Source: JANNRA01 sp031401035
GTDB taxonomy: Bacteria > Desulfobacterota > Binatia > HRBIN30 > CADEER01
Length of the DNA: 64,000 nucleotides
Direction: 5' to 3'
NCBI GenBank assembly: GCA_031401035.1
Contig: JANNRA010000035.1
Location: 1 to 64,000, forward strand
Under the pieces are notes generated by a model. That model was not told where the DNA came from and did not search any database. It saw only the letters and a program-made list of their open reading frames with translations. The position numbers and the translations under genes are program-made. Within the stretch, counting starts at the first letter, position 1. Every line of letters starts with the position of its first letter. This document shows positions 1 to 7,459 of the stretch, piece by piece.

Positions 1-60
1 GGCGCCTGTTGCAGTGGGTCGCGGCGGCCTGATTCAACAGGCGCCGACGCAGCGGCGCCC
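1..60. repeat. REP-like palindrome, copy 1 (left arm cut by window start)
   Basis: The right arm (positions 40-60) reads GGCGCCGACGCAGCGGCGCC and matches the right arm of five other copies in the window. The window begins inside the left arm (GGCGCCTGTTG). The same family occurs at about 2.45, 8.81, 9.78, 13.16 and 57.36 kb. It is probably a nonautonomous REP element of the RAYT encoded at 9253-9711; that link is an inference. Confidence 0.75.
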
Positions 61-112
61 TTGGGAACCCCAAACCTGCGTGATTGCGGCGGTGCCTGCT
101 AGGCTCCCGGTC

Positions 113-439
113 ATGGATTCGCACCGCCGCGCCGAGCTGCGCAGCCTCGCGTACCATGGGGAAATTGCCATACGGCTGGCGACCCGCCCGGATCTGCTTG
201 CACGCGCGCGTCAGCGCGTCGCCGCGTGGCGCGCGGCTGGACCGGCGGCACCGGCCGAGGCCGACGCCTGGGCCGAAGTGCTGGCCGGCGATCCACCCGC
301 CGTCGCCGCCGTGCTGACCGAGGACACGGAGCGAGCCCGCGCGCTGCGCCAATCGAGTCCGTTCGCCGGCGCACTGGCTGCCGCGGAGCGTTGGCGGTTG
401 TGGCGCGCGACGCGCTCGCCAGTGGAGACGGCGCGGTGA
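113..439 (+). CDS. Conserved hypothetical protein, partner of a truncated nucleotidyltransferase
   Basis: This is a 108-residue soluble protein with no signal peptide or membrane segment. I chose the ATG at 113 because it begins MDSHRRAELRSLAYH, which looks like the true N-terminus; an in-frame start at 14 lies inside the repeat. The tail LRQSSPFAGAL followed by RWRLWR recalls small proteins I remember being encoded just ahead of DUF6036-type nucleotidyltransferases. Its stop overlaps the next start (GTGA), so the two were one translational unit. The partner is now truncated. The function is unknown; a toxin-antitoxin-like role is only inferred from the pairing. Confidence 0.6.
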   Translation: MDSHRRAELRSLAYHGEIAIRLATRPDLLARARQRVAAWRAAGPAAPAEADAWAEVLAGDPPAVAAVLTEDTERARALRQSSPFAGALAAAERWRLWRATRSPVETAR

Positions 440-620
440 CGCGCGCGCCGCTCGAGCACCTGCTGCGCGCGGCGGGCGACCTGTGCGAGGAGGACGAGGT
501 CATCGTCATCGGCAGCCAGGCAATTCTCGGGCAGTTTCCCGACGCGCCGGAGGCGCGGCGCGTCTCGGCGGGGCGCGTCGTAGCGCCGGCCGAGGTCGGC
601 CGCGCCGGCGAACGTCCGGC
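436..620 (+). pseudogene. DUF6036-like nucleotidyltransferase, C-terminally truncated
   Basis: The reading frame opens with GTG overlapping the previous stop and gives LEHLLRAAGDLCEEDEVIV, then IGSQAILGQFPDAPE, which resembles the N-terminus of nucleotidyltransferase-fold proteins (GSQA is the start of the nucleotide-binding motif). Similarity appears to stop near position 553. The remaining sequence is arginine- and alanine-rich and runs without a stop into the convergent gene, ending at 729. Such proteins are usually near 190 residues, so only about 40 recognisable residues remain. I infer a deletion rather than a frameshift, because no other frame continues the fold. The family call is from memory of the motif. 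Confidence 0.5.
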
Positions 621-1499
621 TCAGGGATCCCCGAACAACGGCTGCGGCAGGAGGGAGGGAATCACCGGCGTGACTTCGATCTGCAGACCGAAGTGTTCGC
701 CGTACGCATCGGGGTGGATCGGCATGTAGAGGCCCTGGACGAGGAACTTGACCGGCAGATGGTCGCCAAGTCGGAGCACCCTGGACACCTGAAGGCCGAG
801 CGGGAACGTCACCTGCTGGCCGGCGTCGGCGCGCCAGTCGAACTTGATCGTCGGCGACGTGCCGACGCTCCAGCCGTGCGGAAAGAACCAGTTGGCGACG
901 TACTGCAGGTGCAGCTGGCTGACCGCCTGGCGATCGGCGGCGCCGGCGAACGACCACCACTGCTGCGCGATCACGTAGGCGAGCCAGCGCTGCGCCTGAT
1001 AGCCGGCGACGGCGGCCGGCCCCGCCTGCCATTTGCCCTGACCGGTCTCGTCCAGATTGGCGCTCGGGAAGATGAACGTCGGTCCGAGTCCGAGCAGCCA
1101 GTGCTCCCATATCGGCGCCAGCGCCAGGTCGAGGGTGGTGTCGCCGACGCCCGTCGTGCGCCGCGCCGCGCCCTGCGAGTTGGTGTACGGCTTGTCGTCG
1201 ACGAGGACGAACTCGGGCCGCGTGATCAGCTTCCACTGCCGCGTCAGCACCACCGGTAGCGTCGGCTGGAACTTCAACTGATACTGCGCCCGCTCCCCGT
1301 CCCCATCGCTGTCGAGCCAGAGGATCTCGTTCTCGAACTTCAGCGACCAGGTGGTGGTGACCGGATTGGAGACCTGTTTGTTGATCTCGGTCGTCGACGG
1401 CCGCGCCGGCGGCTCTGCCGCGTCCGCGACCGACGCGACCAGCAGCAGCCCGCAGAGCGCCGCGCCGACGCGCGACGTGTGGCGGCTACCGCGGCTCAC
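621..1499 (-). CDS. Outer-membrane beta-barrel-like protein (neuromedin U-type annotation)
   Basis: A 292-residue protein with a GTG start overlapping the stop of the upstream BON gene (GTGA). Residues 1-28 form a signal peptide ending in VADA|AE. The mature protein is a series of amphipathic, aromatic-rich strands (for example QYQLKFQPTLPVVLT and WKLITRPEFVLV), as in transporter-like barrels that databases often misname neuromedin U. It is related to the protein at 4134-4934: both have a Q/S-NP motif near the mature N-terminus, NW/KW-LITR, and a GQW-x-GP motif. The transported substrate cannot be read from the sequence. It is the last gene of the minus-strand envelope cluster. Confidence 0.7.
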   Translation of the reverse strand: MSRGSRHTSRVGAALCGLLLVASVADAAEPPARPSTTEINKQVSNPVTTTWSLKFENEILWLDSDGDGERAQYQLKFQPTLPVVLTRQWKLITRPEFVLVDDKPYTNSQGAARRTTGVGDTTLDLALAPIWEHWLLGLGPTFIFPSANLDETGQGKWQAGPAAVAGYQAQRWLAYVIAQQWWSFAGAADRQAVSQLHLQYVANWFFPHGWSVGTSPTIKFDWRADAGQQVTFPLGLQVSRVLRLGDHLPVKFLVQGLYMPIHPDAYGEHFGLQIEVTPVIPSLLPQPLFGDP

Positions 1500-2074
1500 T
1501 GCACCAATTGGAGATAGGAGCGAACCGAGAGGACGCCGGGAACACTGTGCGCCTCGGAAATGAATTGCTCCGCATGTGCCTGGCTGTCGACGACGCCGAT
1601 GAGCGCAACATTGCCGCCGTATACGGCGATGTCGACGCGCTCAGCGAAGAGGTTGGGGTCTTCGATAAAGGCGGCCTTCACCGCCGCCTCGATCTCCAGA
1701 TCGCCAGCCGGAGACGGCGCTGACGGTACGAAGAAGGTTTCCACCTGCACCACGCCGGGCGTCTGTTGCGCCAGCTGCACCGCTGCCTGCCCCGCCGGCG
1801 ACCCGGGCGGCACGACGCCGGTCAGTACGACGATGCCCTGCCGGCAGTACGCCTTGAGGCCGCCCGTGCCGTCGACCGGCGAATCGAGCAGCGCGGCCTT
1901 GACCGCAGCCTCGATCTCGGTGTCGGACGCCTGCACGCCCACCGGCCGCAGGTCGGTCGCGACGCCGTAGGTCGCCGAGATCGCGGCGACATACGGATTG
2001 CAGCCGCCGGCGGCCAGGTTCAGTCCGAGCAACAACGCCGCGACGGCGGCGCGGTTACTGCCCAAACGCCCCAT
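1496..2074 (-). CDS. BON-domain lipoprotein with two BON repeats
   Basis: The call starts at the ATG at 2074, giving MGRLGSNRAAVAALLLGLN and a lipobox LAAGGC; an ATG at 2107 would add 11 residues in front of the signal peptide. Two BON domains follow (roughly residues 50-110 and 125-190), each starting with EIEAAVKAA and ending in a turn near GV and a beta-strand (GVVQVETFFV, GVLSVRSYLQL). BON proteins such as OsmY and DolP bind phospholipid or outer-membrane partners in the periplasm and support envelope integrity. Its stop overlaps the downstream gene and its start overlaps the upstream lipoprotein by 20 bp, so the three are probably cotranscribed. Confidence 0.8.
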   Translation of the reverse strand: MGRLGSNRAAVAALLLGLNLAAGGCNPYVAAISATYGVATDLRPVGVQASDTEIEAAVKAALLDSPVDGTGGLKAYCRQGIVVLTGVVPPGSPAGQAAVQLAQQTPGVVQVETFFVPSAPSPAGDLEIEAAVKAAFIEDPNLFAERVDIAVYGGNVALIGVVDSQAHAEQFISEAHSVPGVLSVRSYLQLVQ

Positions 2075-2399
2075 CGCGACGTCCGTTGGCGGCGAAGCAG
2101 GTCTCATTGCCGGCCTGGCAGATGACGACGTAGACGTCGCGCTGGCCGCAGCCCTCGACGCCGACGGTGTACTCGACGCGGCTCATGCCGGCGACCCACG
2201 GCCCCTGGATAGCGGGGTTGATGAAGTCGCTCGACAGCACCGTCGCCGTCGCTCCCGGACAGTTCATGTCGAAGCGCCCGCGCTGCAGCGCCGTCTGCAC
2301 CGCCGTCGGCTGCTGCTCGGCGAGCTGCTGCTGCTGCGACATGCAGCCGCCGACCACGGCGGCCAGGACGATTCCATACGCGAGGTGTGTCTTGGTCAT
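2055..2399 (-). CDS. Small cysteine-containing lipoprotein of unknown function
   Basis: A 114-residue protein beginning MTKTHLAYGIVLAAVVGGC, a clear lipoprotein signal with lipobox VGGC. A good ribosome site (GAGAGGAG) lies just upstream of the ATG at 2399. The mature part has a glutamine-rich linker (QQQQLAEQQ), then a compact domain with four further cysteines (residues near NCPG, EGCG, VICQ and ETCF) that could form two disulfides in the periplasm. I do not recognise the family. It overlaps the start of the BON lipoprotein and belongs to the same cluster. Confidence 0.65.
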   Translation of the reverse strand: MTKTHLAYGIVLAAVVGGCMSQQQQLAEQQPTAVQTALQRGRFDMNCPGATATVLSSDFINPAIQGPWVAGMSRVEYTVGVEGCGQRDVYVVICQAGNETCFAANGRRDGAFGQ

Positions 2400-2450
2400 G
2401 ATGGCTCCTCTCTGCTCGTGCGTGGACAATATCTTTCGTAGTTGCTGCGT

Positions 2451-2531
2451 GGAGGGCGCCGCCCCGTCGGCGCCTGTGGAATGAAGCGACACCGCCCCAG
2501 TGCAACAGGCGCCCACGGGGGGGCGCCCTCC
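2451..2531. repeat. REP-like inverted pair, copy 2
   Basis: Two 24-bp arms face each other: left 2451-2474 starts GGAGGGCGCCGCCCCG and right 2508-2531 ends GGGGCGCCCTCC. It lies between the tandem-repeat protein gene and the small lipoprotein gene, where it could act as an mRNA-stabilising or attenuating hairpin inside the cluster. Confidence 0.8.
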
Positions 2532-2572
2532 AGGGGCCAGGCAGTCGCGGTTCCTCGGCGTAGCGGCGCCCG

Positions 2573-3286
2573 TCAGGGGGCCGGGACGACGCGGTAGTAG
2601 ACGCCGTTGGCCCCGTACGAGGGGCTGAACCAGGCGCCGTTGCAGAGATAGTAGGTGGCGCCGGCGACCGGCGTGTACGTGCAACCGGCGGCGGGCAGCG
2701 TCGCATAGATCGAGTTCATCGCGTAGGCGCTGCCGGCGGCCACGCCTTCGTTGTACGCGTTGGCCGTGGCGGCGCTGCCGATGGCGGCGCCGGCGACGGC
2801 CCCGGCCGCGACGGCCCCGGCGGTATTCCAGCCGCCGCAGTCGTAGCAACCGGCGCCGTACTCGTTGACCACGGTCGGCGGGTGGTAGGTCGAGTAGGTG
2901 CCGCCGTAATAGTTGGTGTCGGTGCCGCCCGAGGCGCTGCCGCCGTATGCACCGTGCGCCTGCCAGGAGCCGTCGCCGCCCGAGGCGGTGCCGCCGGACG
3001 CCCCGGTGGCGTGCCACGACCCGTCGCCGCCGGAGGCCGAGCCGCCGCGGTCGCCGGTACCGCTCCACGACCCGTCGCCACCAGAGGCGCTGCTGCCGCG
3101 GAAGCCGGTGCCGCTCCACGACCCACCGCCCCCCGAGGCCGAGCCGCCGCGATAGCCGCTGGCGCTCCACGAGCCGCCACCGCCGGACGCCGAACCGTAG
3201 GCTCCGGCGTGGGCCCAGCCCTGGGCGCGCCCGGCGCAGGCGGTCGTGAATGCGAGCGCGACGATACCGATGACGAGGGCTCTCAT
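2573..3286 (-). CDS. Exported glycine/serine-rich tandem-repeat protein
   Basis: The ATG at 3286 follows a strong AGGAGG site and gives a 237-residue protein; the frame is open further upstream but that part looks non-coding. Residues 1-22 are a signal peptide (LAFTTACAG, possibly a weak lipobox). Residues 32-116 are five near-perfect 17-residue repeats with the core SASGG(G/D)GSW, followed by a partial sixth. The C-terminal part has a glycine-zipper-like helix (GAVAAGAVAGAAIGSA), two cysteines in CYDC, and a conserved-looking tail with CNGAWFSPSYGANGVYYRVV. Similar proteins recur in proteobacteria, as far as I recall next to DUF2092 genes as here. The role is unknown; surface or envelope structure is inferred. 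Confidence 0.75.
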   Translation of the reverse strand: MRALVIGIVALAFTTACAGRAQGWAHAGAYGSASGGGGSWSASGYRGGSASGGGGSWSGTGFRGSSASGGDGSWSGTGDRGGSASGGDGSWHATGASGGTASGGDGSWQAHGAYGGSASGGTDTNYYGGTYSTYHPPTVVNEYGAGCYDCGGWNTAGAVAAGAVAGAAIGSAATANAYNEGVAAGSAYAMNSIYATLPAAGCTYTPVAGATYYLCNGAWFSPSYGANGVYYRVVPAP

Positions 3287-3303
3287 GCGTACCTCCTGCT
3301 GTC

Positions 3304-4119
3304 TCATTTCGCCGGCGCCGGTGCGGCCGCCGCCGGCGCCTTCGGGGCTGGCGGTGCGAACGGAATGCGCCGCGCCGCGGCGGCGCGCGTCGAGGTGAAG
3401 CTGCCGGCCGGCACCGGGCCGTTCAGGCGCCACTCGGACAGATCGACCTGATGGCGCAGCCGCGCCGGGTCGTTGGCGAAGACCGCTTTGATGCGGCGCG
3501 GCAGATGGTCGGCGGCGCCGATCCAGATCTGCGCGAAGACGCGCGCGTTGGCGATCGCGACCATGTTGGTGGTGGTGCCGCCGACGACCTTCGACTGGCC
3601 GATGACGTAGGCCAGCGTCAGGCCCTCGGCGAGGTCCTTGTATGGATCAGCGACGATGACGTCGGCGAAGGGAAAGTAGATGGCGGCATTGTCGTAGACC
3701 GCCTTCAGGGTCGCGTCGATGGTCGGCGGCGCGGTCGCCACGGCGACCAGGTTCTCACTCGGCGAGTACGCCATCATGGTACGCCCGTCGACGTAGAACT
3801 CGCTCGCCTTGCCGTCGCCGGGCGTCAGCACGCGCAGCATGTCCGGCCGCTGCAGCGTCACCTTGGAGATGCTCGTGTACGACAGCGGCGGCCCGAGGCG
3901 GCTGGGGCTCTCGTAGGTCGTCGTCGCCGTGAACGACATCGTCCGCGCCGCCGCCAGGCGGGCGCTCATCGCCTGCAACAGCTCGAGCGCCGCGGGCTGC
4001 AGGACCGGCTTCGGCGTCGCCCGAGCCGTGGGCGGCGGCGGGGCTGGCAGTGGAGGAGGCGGCTTGGCGCAGCCGGCCAGCAGCAGCGCCAGGACAGCAC
4101 AGGCTCGGAGCATGGGCAT
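3304..4119 (-). CDS. DUF2092 periplasmic lipoprotein (LolA-like fold)
   Basis: Starting at the ATG at 4119 behind GAGGGAGA, this 271-residue protein has a lipoprotein signal (LALLLAGC) and a proline-rich linker (PPPPLPAPPPP). The body runs ALELLQAMSARLAAARTMSF, then strands such as VTLQRPDMLRV, FYVDGRTMMAYSP and a WIGAADHLPRRI strand. That pattern is the DUF2092 family, thought to share the LolA/LolB lipoprotein-binding fold. The C-terminus is low-complexity alanine/proline. Neighbours on both sides are outer-membrane proteins, which fits a periplasmic carrier or assembly role; the ligand is not known. Confidence 0.8.
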   Translation of the reverse strand: MPMLRACAVLALLLAGCAKPPPPLPAPPPPTARATPKPVLQPAALELLQAMSARLAAARTMSFTATTTYESPSRLGPPLSYTSISKVTLQRPDMLRVLTPGDGKASEFYVDGRTMMAYSPSENLVAVATAPPTIDATLKAVYDNAAIYFPFADVIVADPYKDLAEGLTLAYVIGQSKVVGGTTTNMVAIANARVFAQIWIGAADHLPRRIKAVFANDPARLRHQVDLSEWRLNGPVPAGSFTSTRAAAARRIPFAPPAPKAPAAAAPAPAK

Positions 4120-4133
4120 TACGTTCTCCCTCG

Positions 4134-4934
4134 TCAGCGCGGAAAGAGGAACTGGACCTGGAAGCGGAGCTGCCAGTCGGGGCCGAAGTCGGGCGTCACG
4201 GCGTTGTAGAACGGCACCAGCTGGGTGTTGAGCGGCAGGCCGATCTTGCCGAGTCGCCACAGTTTGCCGACGCCGCCGCCGACCGGCACGGTCCAGTCGT
4301 CGCCGCCGGCGGCGGAGAAGTTGCCGGTGATGACCGGCGCACTGGTCAGGTACCAGCCGTCCGGCAGGTTGTAGTTGACGAAGGGCTGGATGAGCAGCGC
4401 GTTGACCTTGGTGTCGCGCCAGCCGACCATCGACCACTGCTGGTTGGCCAATGCGCCGACGACCCACGGACCGTGCATGTACAGGGCGACTCCGGTCGGG
4501 CCCATGCTCCACTGGCCGCTGCCGATCGCCGAGACGGTCGCGGTCGGGATCGTGCTGGTGACACCGACGCCCCAGATGAAGCCCTTGTCCGACGCCGGCG
4601 AGAGGAACACCGACGGGTTGATGTCGCCCATGCCGAAGGCGTCGTCCATACCGGGCGCCAGCCCGGGTTGGTTGATGATCGGCACGATGGTGCGCGTGAT
4701 CAGGTTCCAGTCCTCGTTGAGCGGGATCGGGATCACCGGCTGCACGTTCATGATCCAGATCATCTCGTTGTCCGGCCCGGCGCCGAAGTTGAAGTTGTTC
4801 TGGAACGGCACACTGATCAGGTTGGCGACCGGGTTCTGCGTCTCCTTGGCGAGTTGTTCGGCGCTCTGCTCGGCGTGCGCGGCGGCGGCGAGCAGCAGGA
4901 AGAGTCCGACGAAAAGGGCGAGTGGCTGGCCCAT
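4134..4934 (-). CDS. Outer-membrane beta-barrel-like protein (neuromedin U-type)
   Basis: A 266-residue protein with signal peptide MGQPLALFVGLFLLLAAAAHA. The mature N-terminus EQSAEQLAKETQNPVANLIS is typical of the barrel family often mislabelled neuromedin U. Alternating aromatic strands follow (FQNNFNFGAG, MIWIMNVQPVIPI, FRFQVQFLF-like end). It is a diverged paralogue of the protein at 621-1499. It sits between the FadL-type barrel and the DUF2092 lipoprotein with gaps of 9 and 14 bp, so one transcript is likely. The solute is unknown. Confidence 0.75.
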   Translation of the reverse strand: MGQPLALFVGLFLLLAAAAHAEQSAEQLAKETQNPVANLISVPFQNNFNFGAGPDNEMIWIMNVQPVIPIPLNEDWNLITRTIVPIINQPGLAPGMDDAFGMGDINPSVFLSPASDKGFIWGVGVTSTIPTATVSAIGSGQWSMGPTGVALYMHGPWVVGALANQQWSMVGWRDTKVNALLIQPFVNYNLPDGWYLTSAPVITGNFSAAGGDDWTVPVGGGVGKLWRLGKIGLPLNTQLVPFYNAVTPDFGPDWQLRFQVQFLFPR

Positions 4935-4943
4935 GCATCTGCC

Positions 4944-6242
4944 TCAGAAGTTGTGAGCGACCGTGAAGCCGATGACGTTGAGTGAATTGGCCGAATAGTC
5001 GCCCTGCACGGTGCCGGCCAGCGGGCCGCGGGTGGTCTTGATCGGGGCGCTGCCGAGGCTCGCGTACTCGTAGGCGAAGCTGAGTTGGTAGTCCTCGGTG
5101 ATGTCGTAGAGCACGCCGACGCCGAAGCGCAGTTGCTGGTCGATCGGCAGGGCCGGACCGCGGTGCGGCTCGGTGAGGGCCGAGCTGTCGTAGGCGAAGC
5201 CGAGCTGCAGCAGCGTCGGCGCACCGAGTCGGTAGTGGGCGCCGATGGCGCCGTGGAAGGTGTCGTCGAAGCCGGCGTCGGCGGCCAGCGCACGCGGCGG
5301 CGCCGAGGCCAGCGACACACTGTACTCGCCGAACTGGCTCCAGTCCTGCCAGCCGACATTGCCCATCAGCGCCAGGTCGTCGGTGATCGCGCCGTAGGCG
5401 CTCAGCATCACCTCCTGCGGCACGGTCATATCGAGGCCGAGGTTGTTGCCGATCACCCCGGAGCCGCGCAGCACCGCGTCCAGGCCGGGCCCGAGGTTGT
5501 TGAACGACGGCACGTCGTCGAAGCTCTGGTCGACCTGCGAGCGATAGGTGAGGCCGACGCGTACGCGTTCGTTGATCTCGTACAGCGCGCCAACGTTGCC
5601 GCCGAAGCCGACGTTGCTGTCCTCGTACTTGAGCTGGCCGTCGGGGAGCGCATCGAGCACGTTGTTGACCGCTGCCTGGGAGTTGAGCTTCGCCCACTGC
5701 ACCGAGAAGCCGACGCCGAGCGACAGCTGCGGCAGCACGCGATAGGCGATGACGGGGTTGAAGTTCAACGTCAACAGCTCGGCTTTGGTGGTATAGTACC
5801 GACCGACCCAGTTGCTGTCGTAGCTGAGGGCGCCACCGAGGTACGAGTTGAAGCTGGCGCCGATTTTGAGCTCGGGCAGGATCGAATAGACGCCGTAGAA
5901 GCTACCGGCCGGCACGAAGCCGCCGGCGTTGCCACCGTTGGTGCCCGTCGCCGTGGTTTCCCCTCCACTGTCGAACTCGGTGGTGACGATCAGCGGCTGC
6001 AGCCCGAACAGGAGGTGCGTTCCATCGAGGCGCGCCATGCCGGCCGGATTGCCGAACGCCGTCGAGGCATCCTGGGCCAGCGCGGCGCGCCCGGCCGCCG
6101 CCGTGCCGAGGTCGGGCGTGCCGACCTCGTAGAGGCCGAGCCCGCCGGCCGAGGCGCGGCGCGCCGTCGCGCCGAGCAGCGCCAGCGCGGCAAGCGCCGT
6201 CAGCGCCGCGCGGCGCCACGGTCTGCGGATCTCCTTGCACAT
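4944..6242 (-). CDS. FadL/TodX-family outer-membrane transporter (OMPP1)
   Basis: The ATG at 6242 gives 432 residues with a signal peptide (LTALAALALLGATARRASA) followed by GLGLYEVGTPDLGTAAAG and AALAQDASTAFGNPAGMARL, the N-terminal plug signature of the FadL family (the FGNPAGM motif). The rest has 14-strand barrel character, ending in the aromatic NVIGFTVAHNF. FadL proteins move long-chain fatty acids or hydrophobic compounds across the outer membrane by lateral diffusion. Open frame upstream of 6242 is not part of the gene. It is transcribed with the small gene 4 bp upstream and the barrel gene 9 bp downstream. Confidence 0.85.
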   Translation of the reverse strand: MCKEIRRPWRRAALTALAALALLGATARRASAGGLGLYEVGTPDLGTAAAGRAALAQDASTAFGNPAGMARLDGTHLLFGLQPLIVTTEFDSGGETTATGTNGGNAGGFVPAGSFYGVYSILPELKIGASFNSYLGGALSYDSNWVGRYYTTKAELLTLNFNPVIAYRVLPQLSLGVGFSVQWAKLNSQAAVNNVLDALPDGQLKYEDSNVGFGGNVGALYEINERVRVGLTYRSQVDQSFDDVPSFNNLGPGLDAVLRGSGVIGNNLGLDMTVPQEVMLSAYGAITDDLALMGNVGWQDWSQFGEYSVSLASAPPRALAADAGFDDTFHGAIGAHYRLGAPTLLQLGFAYDSSALTEPHRGPALPIDQQLRFGVGVLYDITEDYQLSFAYEYASLGSAPIKTTRGPLAGTVQGDYSANSLNVIGFTVAHNF

Positions 6243-6246
6243 ACCT

Positions 6247-6468
6247 TCACCCCTCTCGTTCACCGAGCTCGTCGAGCAACCGGCCCAGCACTGCCAGCAG
6301 TTCCTCCCGCGACGCAAACGGTTCGCGCCGCCCGGAGCTGAGGTGCTCGACGCGGCCCGCGCAGCGCTCGCTGACGTGCGCCGTCTCGCGGCTGAACTGG
6401 ACGACGAACGCCTTCCACGCCGGCAGCGCCGGGCGCGCGGACGCTTCCCCCGGATCATCCGGATTCAT
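6247..6468 (-). CDS. Small conserved hypothetical protein
   Basis: A 73-residue soluble protein from the ATG at 6468 (MNPDDPGEASA). A GTG at 6549 would extend it by 27 residues, but its AGGAG abuts the start with no spacing. The core AWKAFVVQFSRET, GRVEHLSSGRREPFAS and LLAVLGRLLDEL resembles short proteins common in deltaproteobacterial genomes whose function is unknown. It ends 4 bp before the fadL-type gene and so probably heads that transcript. Confidence 0.6.
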   Translation of the reverse strand: MNPDDPGEASARPALPAWKAFVVQFSRETAHVSERCAGRVEHLSSGRREPFASREELLAVLGRLLDELGEREG

Positions 6469-6553
6469 GCCGACAGCATGCGCCGATGCGGCGCCATAGG
6501 TCCGGAAGAAGGTCGGAAACTTCGCGGAAATCCCGCCCGCGGAGGGCACCTCC

Positions 6554-6691
6554 TCAGGCGCGTCGCGAAGTGTGCAGGCCGACCAGGCGGGCGATGGTGA
6601 GGGTGACCGCGAGCATGCGCGCGACGAGGATCGACCGCACCAGCAGGACGACGCGCGGCGCCCGATCGAAGGTCAGGGGCGGTGGCGGCAT
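6554..6691 (-). CDS. Possible small hydrophobic peptide (45 residues)
   Basis: An ATG at 6691 opens MPPPPLTFDRAPRVVLLV, followed by a hydrophobic stretch (SILVARMLAVTLTIARLVGL) and a basic end. The composition looks like a small membrane peptide, and its stop lies just before the GTG alternative start of the next gene. There is no clear ribosome site and I recognise no family. It could be chance in GC-rich DNA. Confidence 0.25.
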   Translation of the reverse strand: MPPPPLTFDRAPRVVLLVRSILVARMLAVTLTIARLVGLHTSRRA

Positions 6692-6732
6692 CGGGCGTTG
6701 CCCACGCAGTCAGGTCGGCGGGACCCTGCGGC

Positions 6733-6840
6733 GATCCCCTCACCCTGACCCTCTCCCGGCGGGAGAGGGGACCCGGACAGGCAACGCGGTGCTTGCCAAA
6801 GTCCCCTCTCCCGCCGGGAGAGGGTCAGGGTGAGGGGATC
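6733..6840. repeat. Perfect 40-bp inverted repeat (REP-like, CCCTCTCCCGGCGGGAGAGGG type)
   Basis: Left arm 6733-6772 and right arm 6801-6840 are exact reverse complements, separated by 28 bp. Each arm contains its own palindrome (CCCTCTCCCG-CGGGAGAGGG) and the phrase CCTCACCCTGACCCTC, a widely scattered intergenic repeat type in many bacterial genomes. It lies just downstream of the broken VapC gene and could mark the recombination that truncated it. The stem would also stop or stabilise transcripts. Confidence 0.85.
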
Positions 6841-6890
6841 CACATCGGAACAGTTGCGCGACTTCAAGGGCAAGAACGCGGCGGGCCGCG

Positions 6891-7043
6891 TCAGGCGCGG
6901 CGCACGACGCGCCGCGTCTCGATCAGCGTCAGGCGGGAGGACGCCACCGCCGATGCGGCGGCGCGGGCGGCACGCAGCGCCTCGCCGCCGGGCTCGGCGA
7001 ACAGCCAGCGCAGGACCGCGCTGGTCTCCGCGTAGAGCGTCAC
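6891..7043 (-). pseudogene. VapC-type PIN-domain toxin, truncated
   Basis: The GTG at 7043 overlaps the antitoxin stop (GTGA). The frame reads VTLYAETSAVLRWLFAEPGG, then SSRLTLIETRRVVRRA and stops after 50 residues. The start is the PIN beta1-alpha1 region with the first metal-binding acid (here E in YAETSAV; many VapC proteins have D) and the second acid (E in IETRR). A working VapC is about 130-140 residues with four acids, so the C-terminal half and the active site are lost. The next sequence downstream is a 40-bp inverted repeat. Confidence 0.75.
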
Positions 7044-7366
7044 CGCGCGCCGCGTTCGGCGTCGAGCAGGTCGCGGCTGGCGACGGCCTCCGCCAGCGCC
7101 GACGGTCGATACGCGCCGGCGTCCTGCGGCAGGCCCGCGACCAGCACCCCTTCGGCGTAGAGCCGCGCCAGCGCCTGCTCGTGCACGCTGCGCGGTGTCC
7201 CCGGCCCCGGCTGGCGCAACTCGGCCACCACCTGGCCGCGGTCGGTCACCAACACCACCTCGCCGTTGCGCACCTCGCGCAGGTAGCTACTGAGTCGGTT
7301 CTTCAACTCCTTGACGGCCACAGCCTTCAGGTCGTCGAAGAAGCCCCGCGTAGCTACCGGTGTCAA
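7040..7366 (-). CDS. Phd/YefM-family antitoxin
   Basis: The core AVAVKELKNRLSSYLREVRN, GEVVLVTDRGQVVAEL is the Phd/YefM DNA-binding antitoxin fold (about residues 14-58), followed by a helical toxin-binding tail. The start is uncertain: TTG at 7366 gives 108 residues, but the family normally begins right at KAVAVKEL, where the available codons are CTG or GTG (GTG near 7321). It would repress its own promoter and neutralise the adjacent VapC, but that toxin is truncated, so it is probably an orphan. Confidence 0.75.
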   Translation of the reverse strand: MTPVATRGFFDDLKAVAVKELKNRLSSYLREVRNGEVVLVTDRGQVVAELRQPGPGTPRSVHEQALARLYAEGVLVAGLPQDAGAYRPSALAEAVASRDLLDAERGAR

Positions 7367-7459
7367 CCGGCGTTCCCGACTCGGTCGCGGCCCCGCCCTC
7401 AGGGTGGCGGTGGAACGGACGGAGTCGTCGGGAGGCGACAGGGTGGATCTCCCGTCTGG

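Noticed and set aside
3304..5697. A 797-codon minus-strand frame that would fuse the DUF2092 protein to upstream sequence
   Set aside because: The upstream part overlaps the barrel and FadL-type genes in another frame. The lipoprotein signal and GAGGGAGA site place the true start at 4119.
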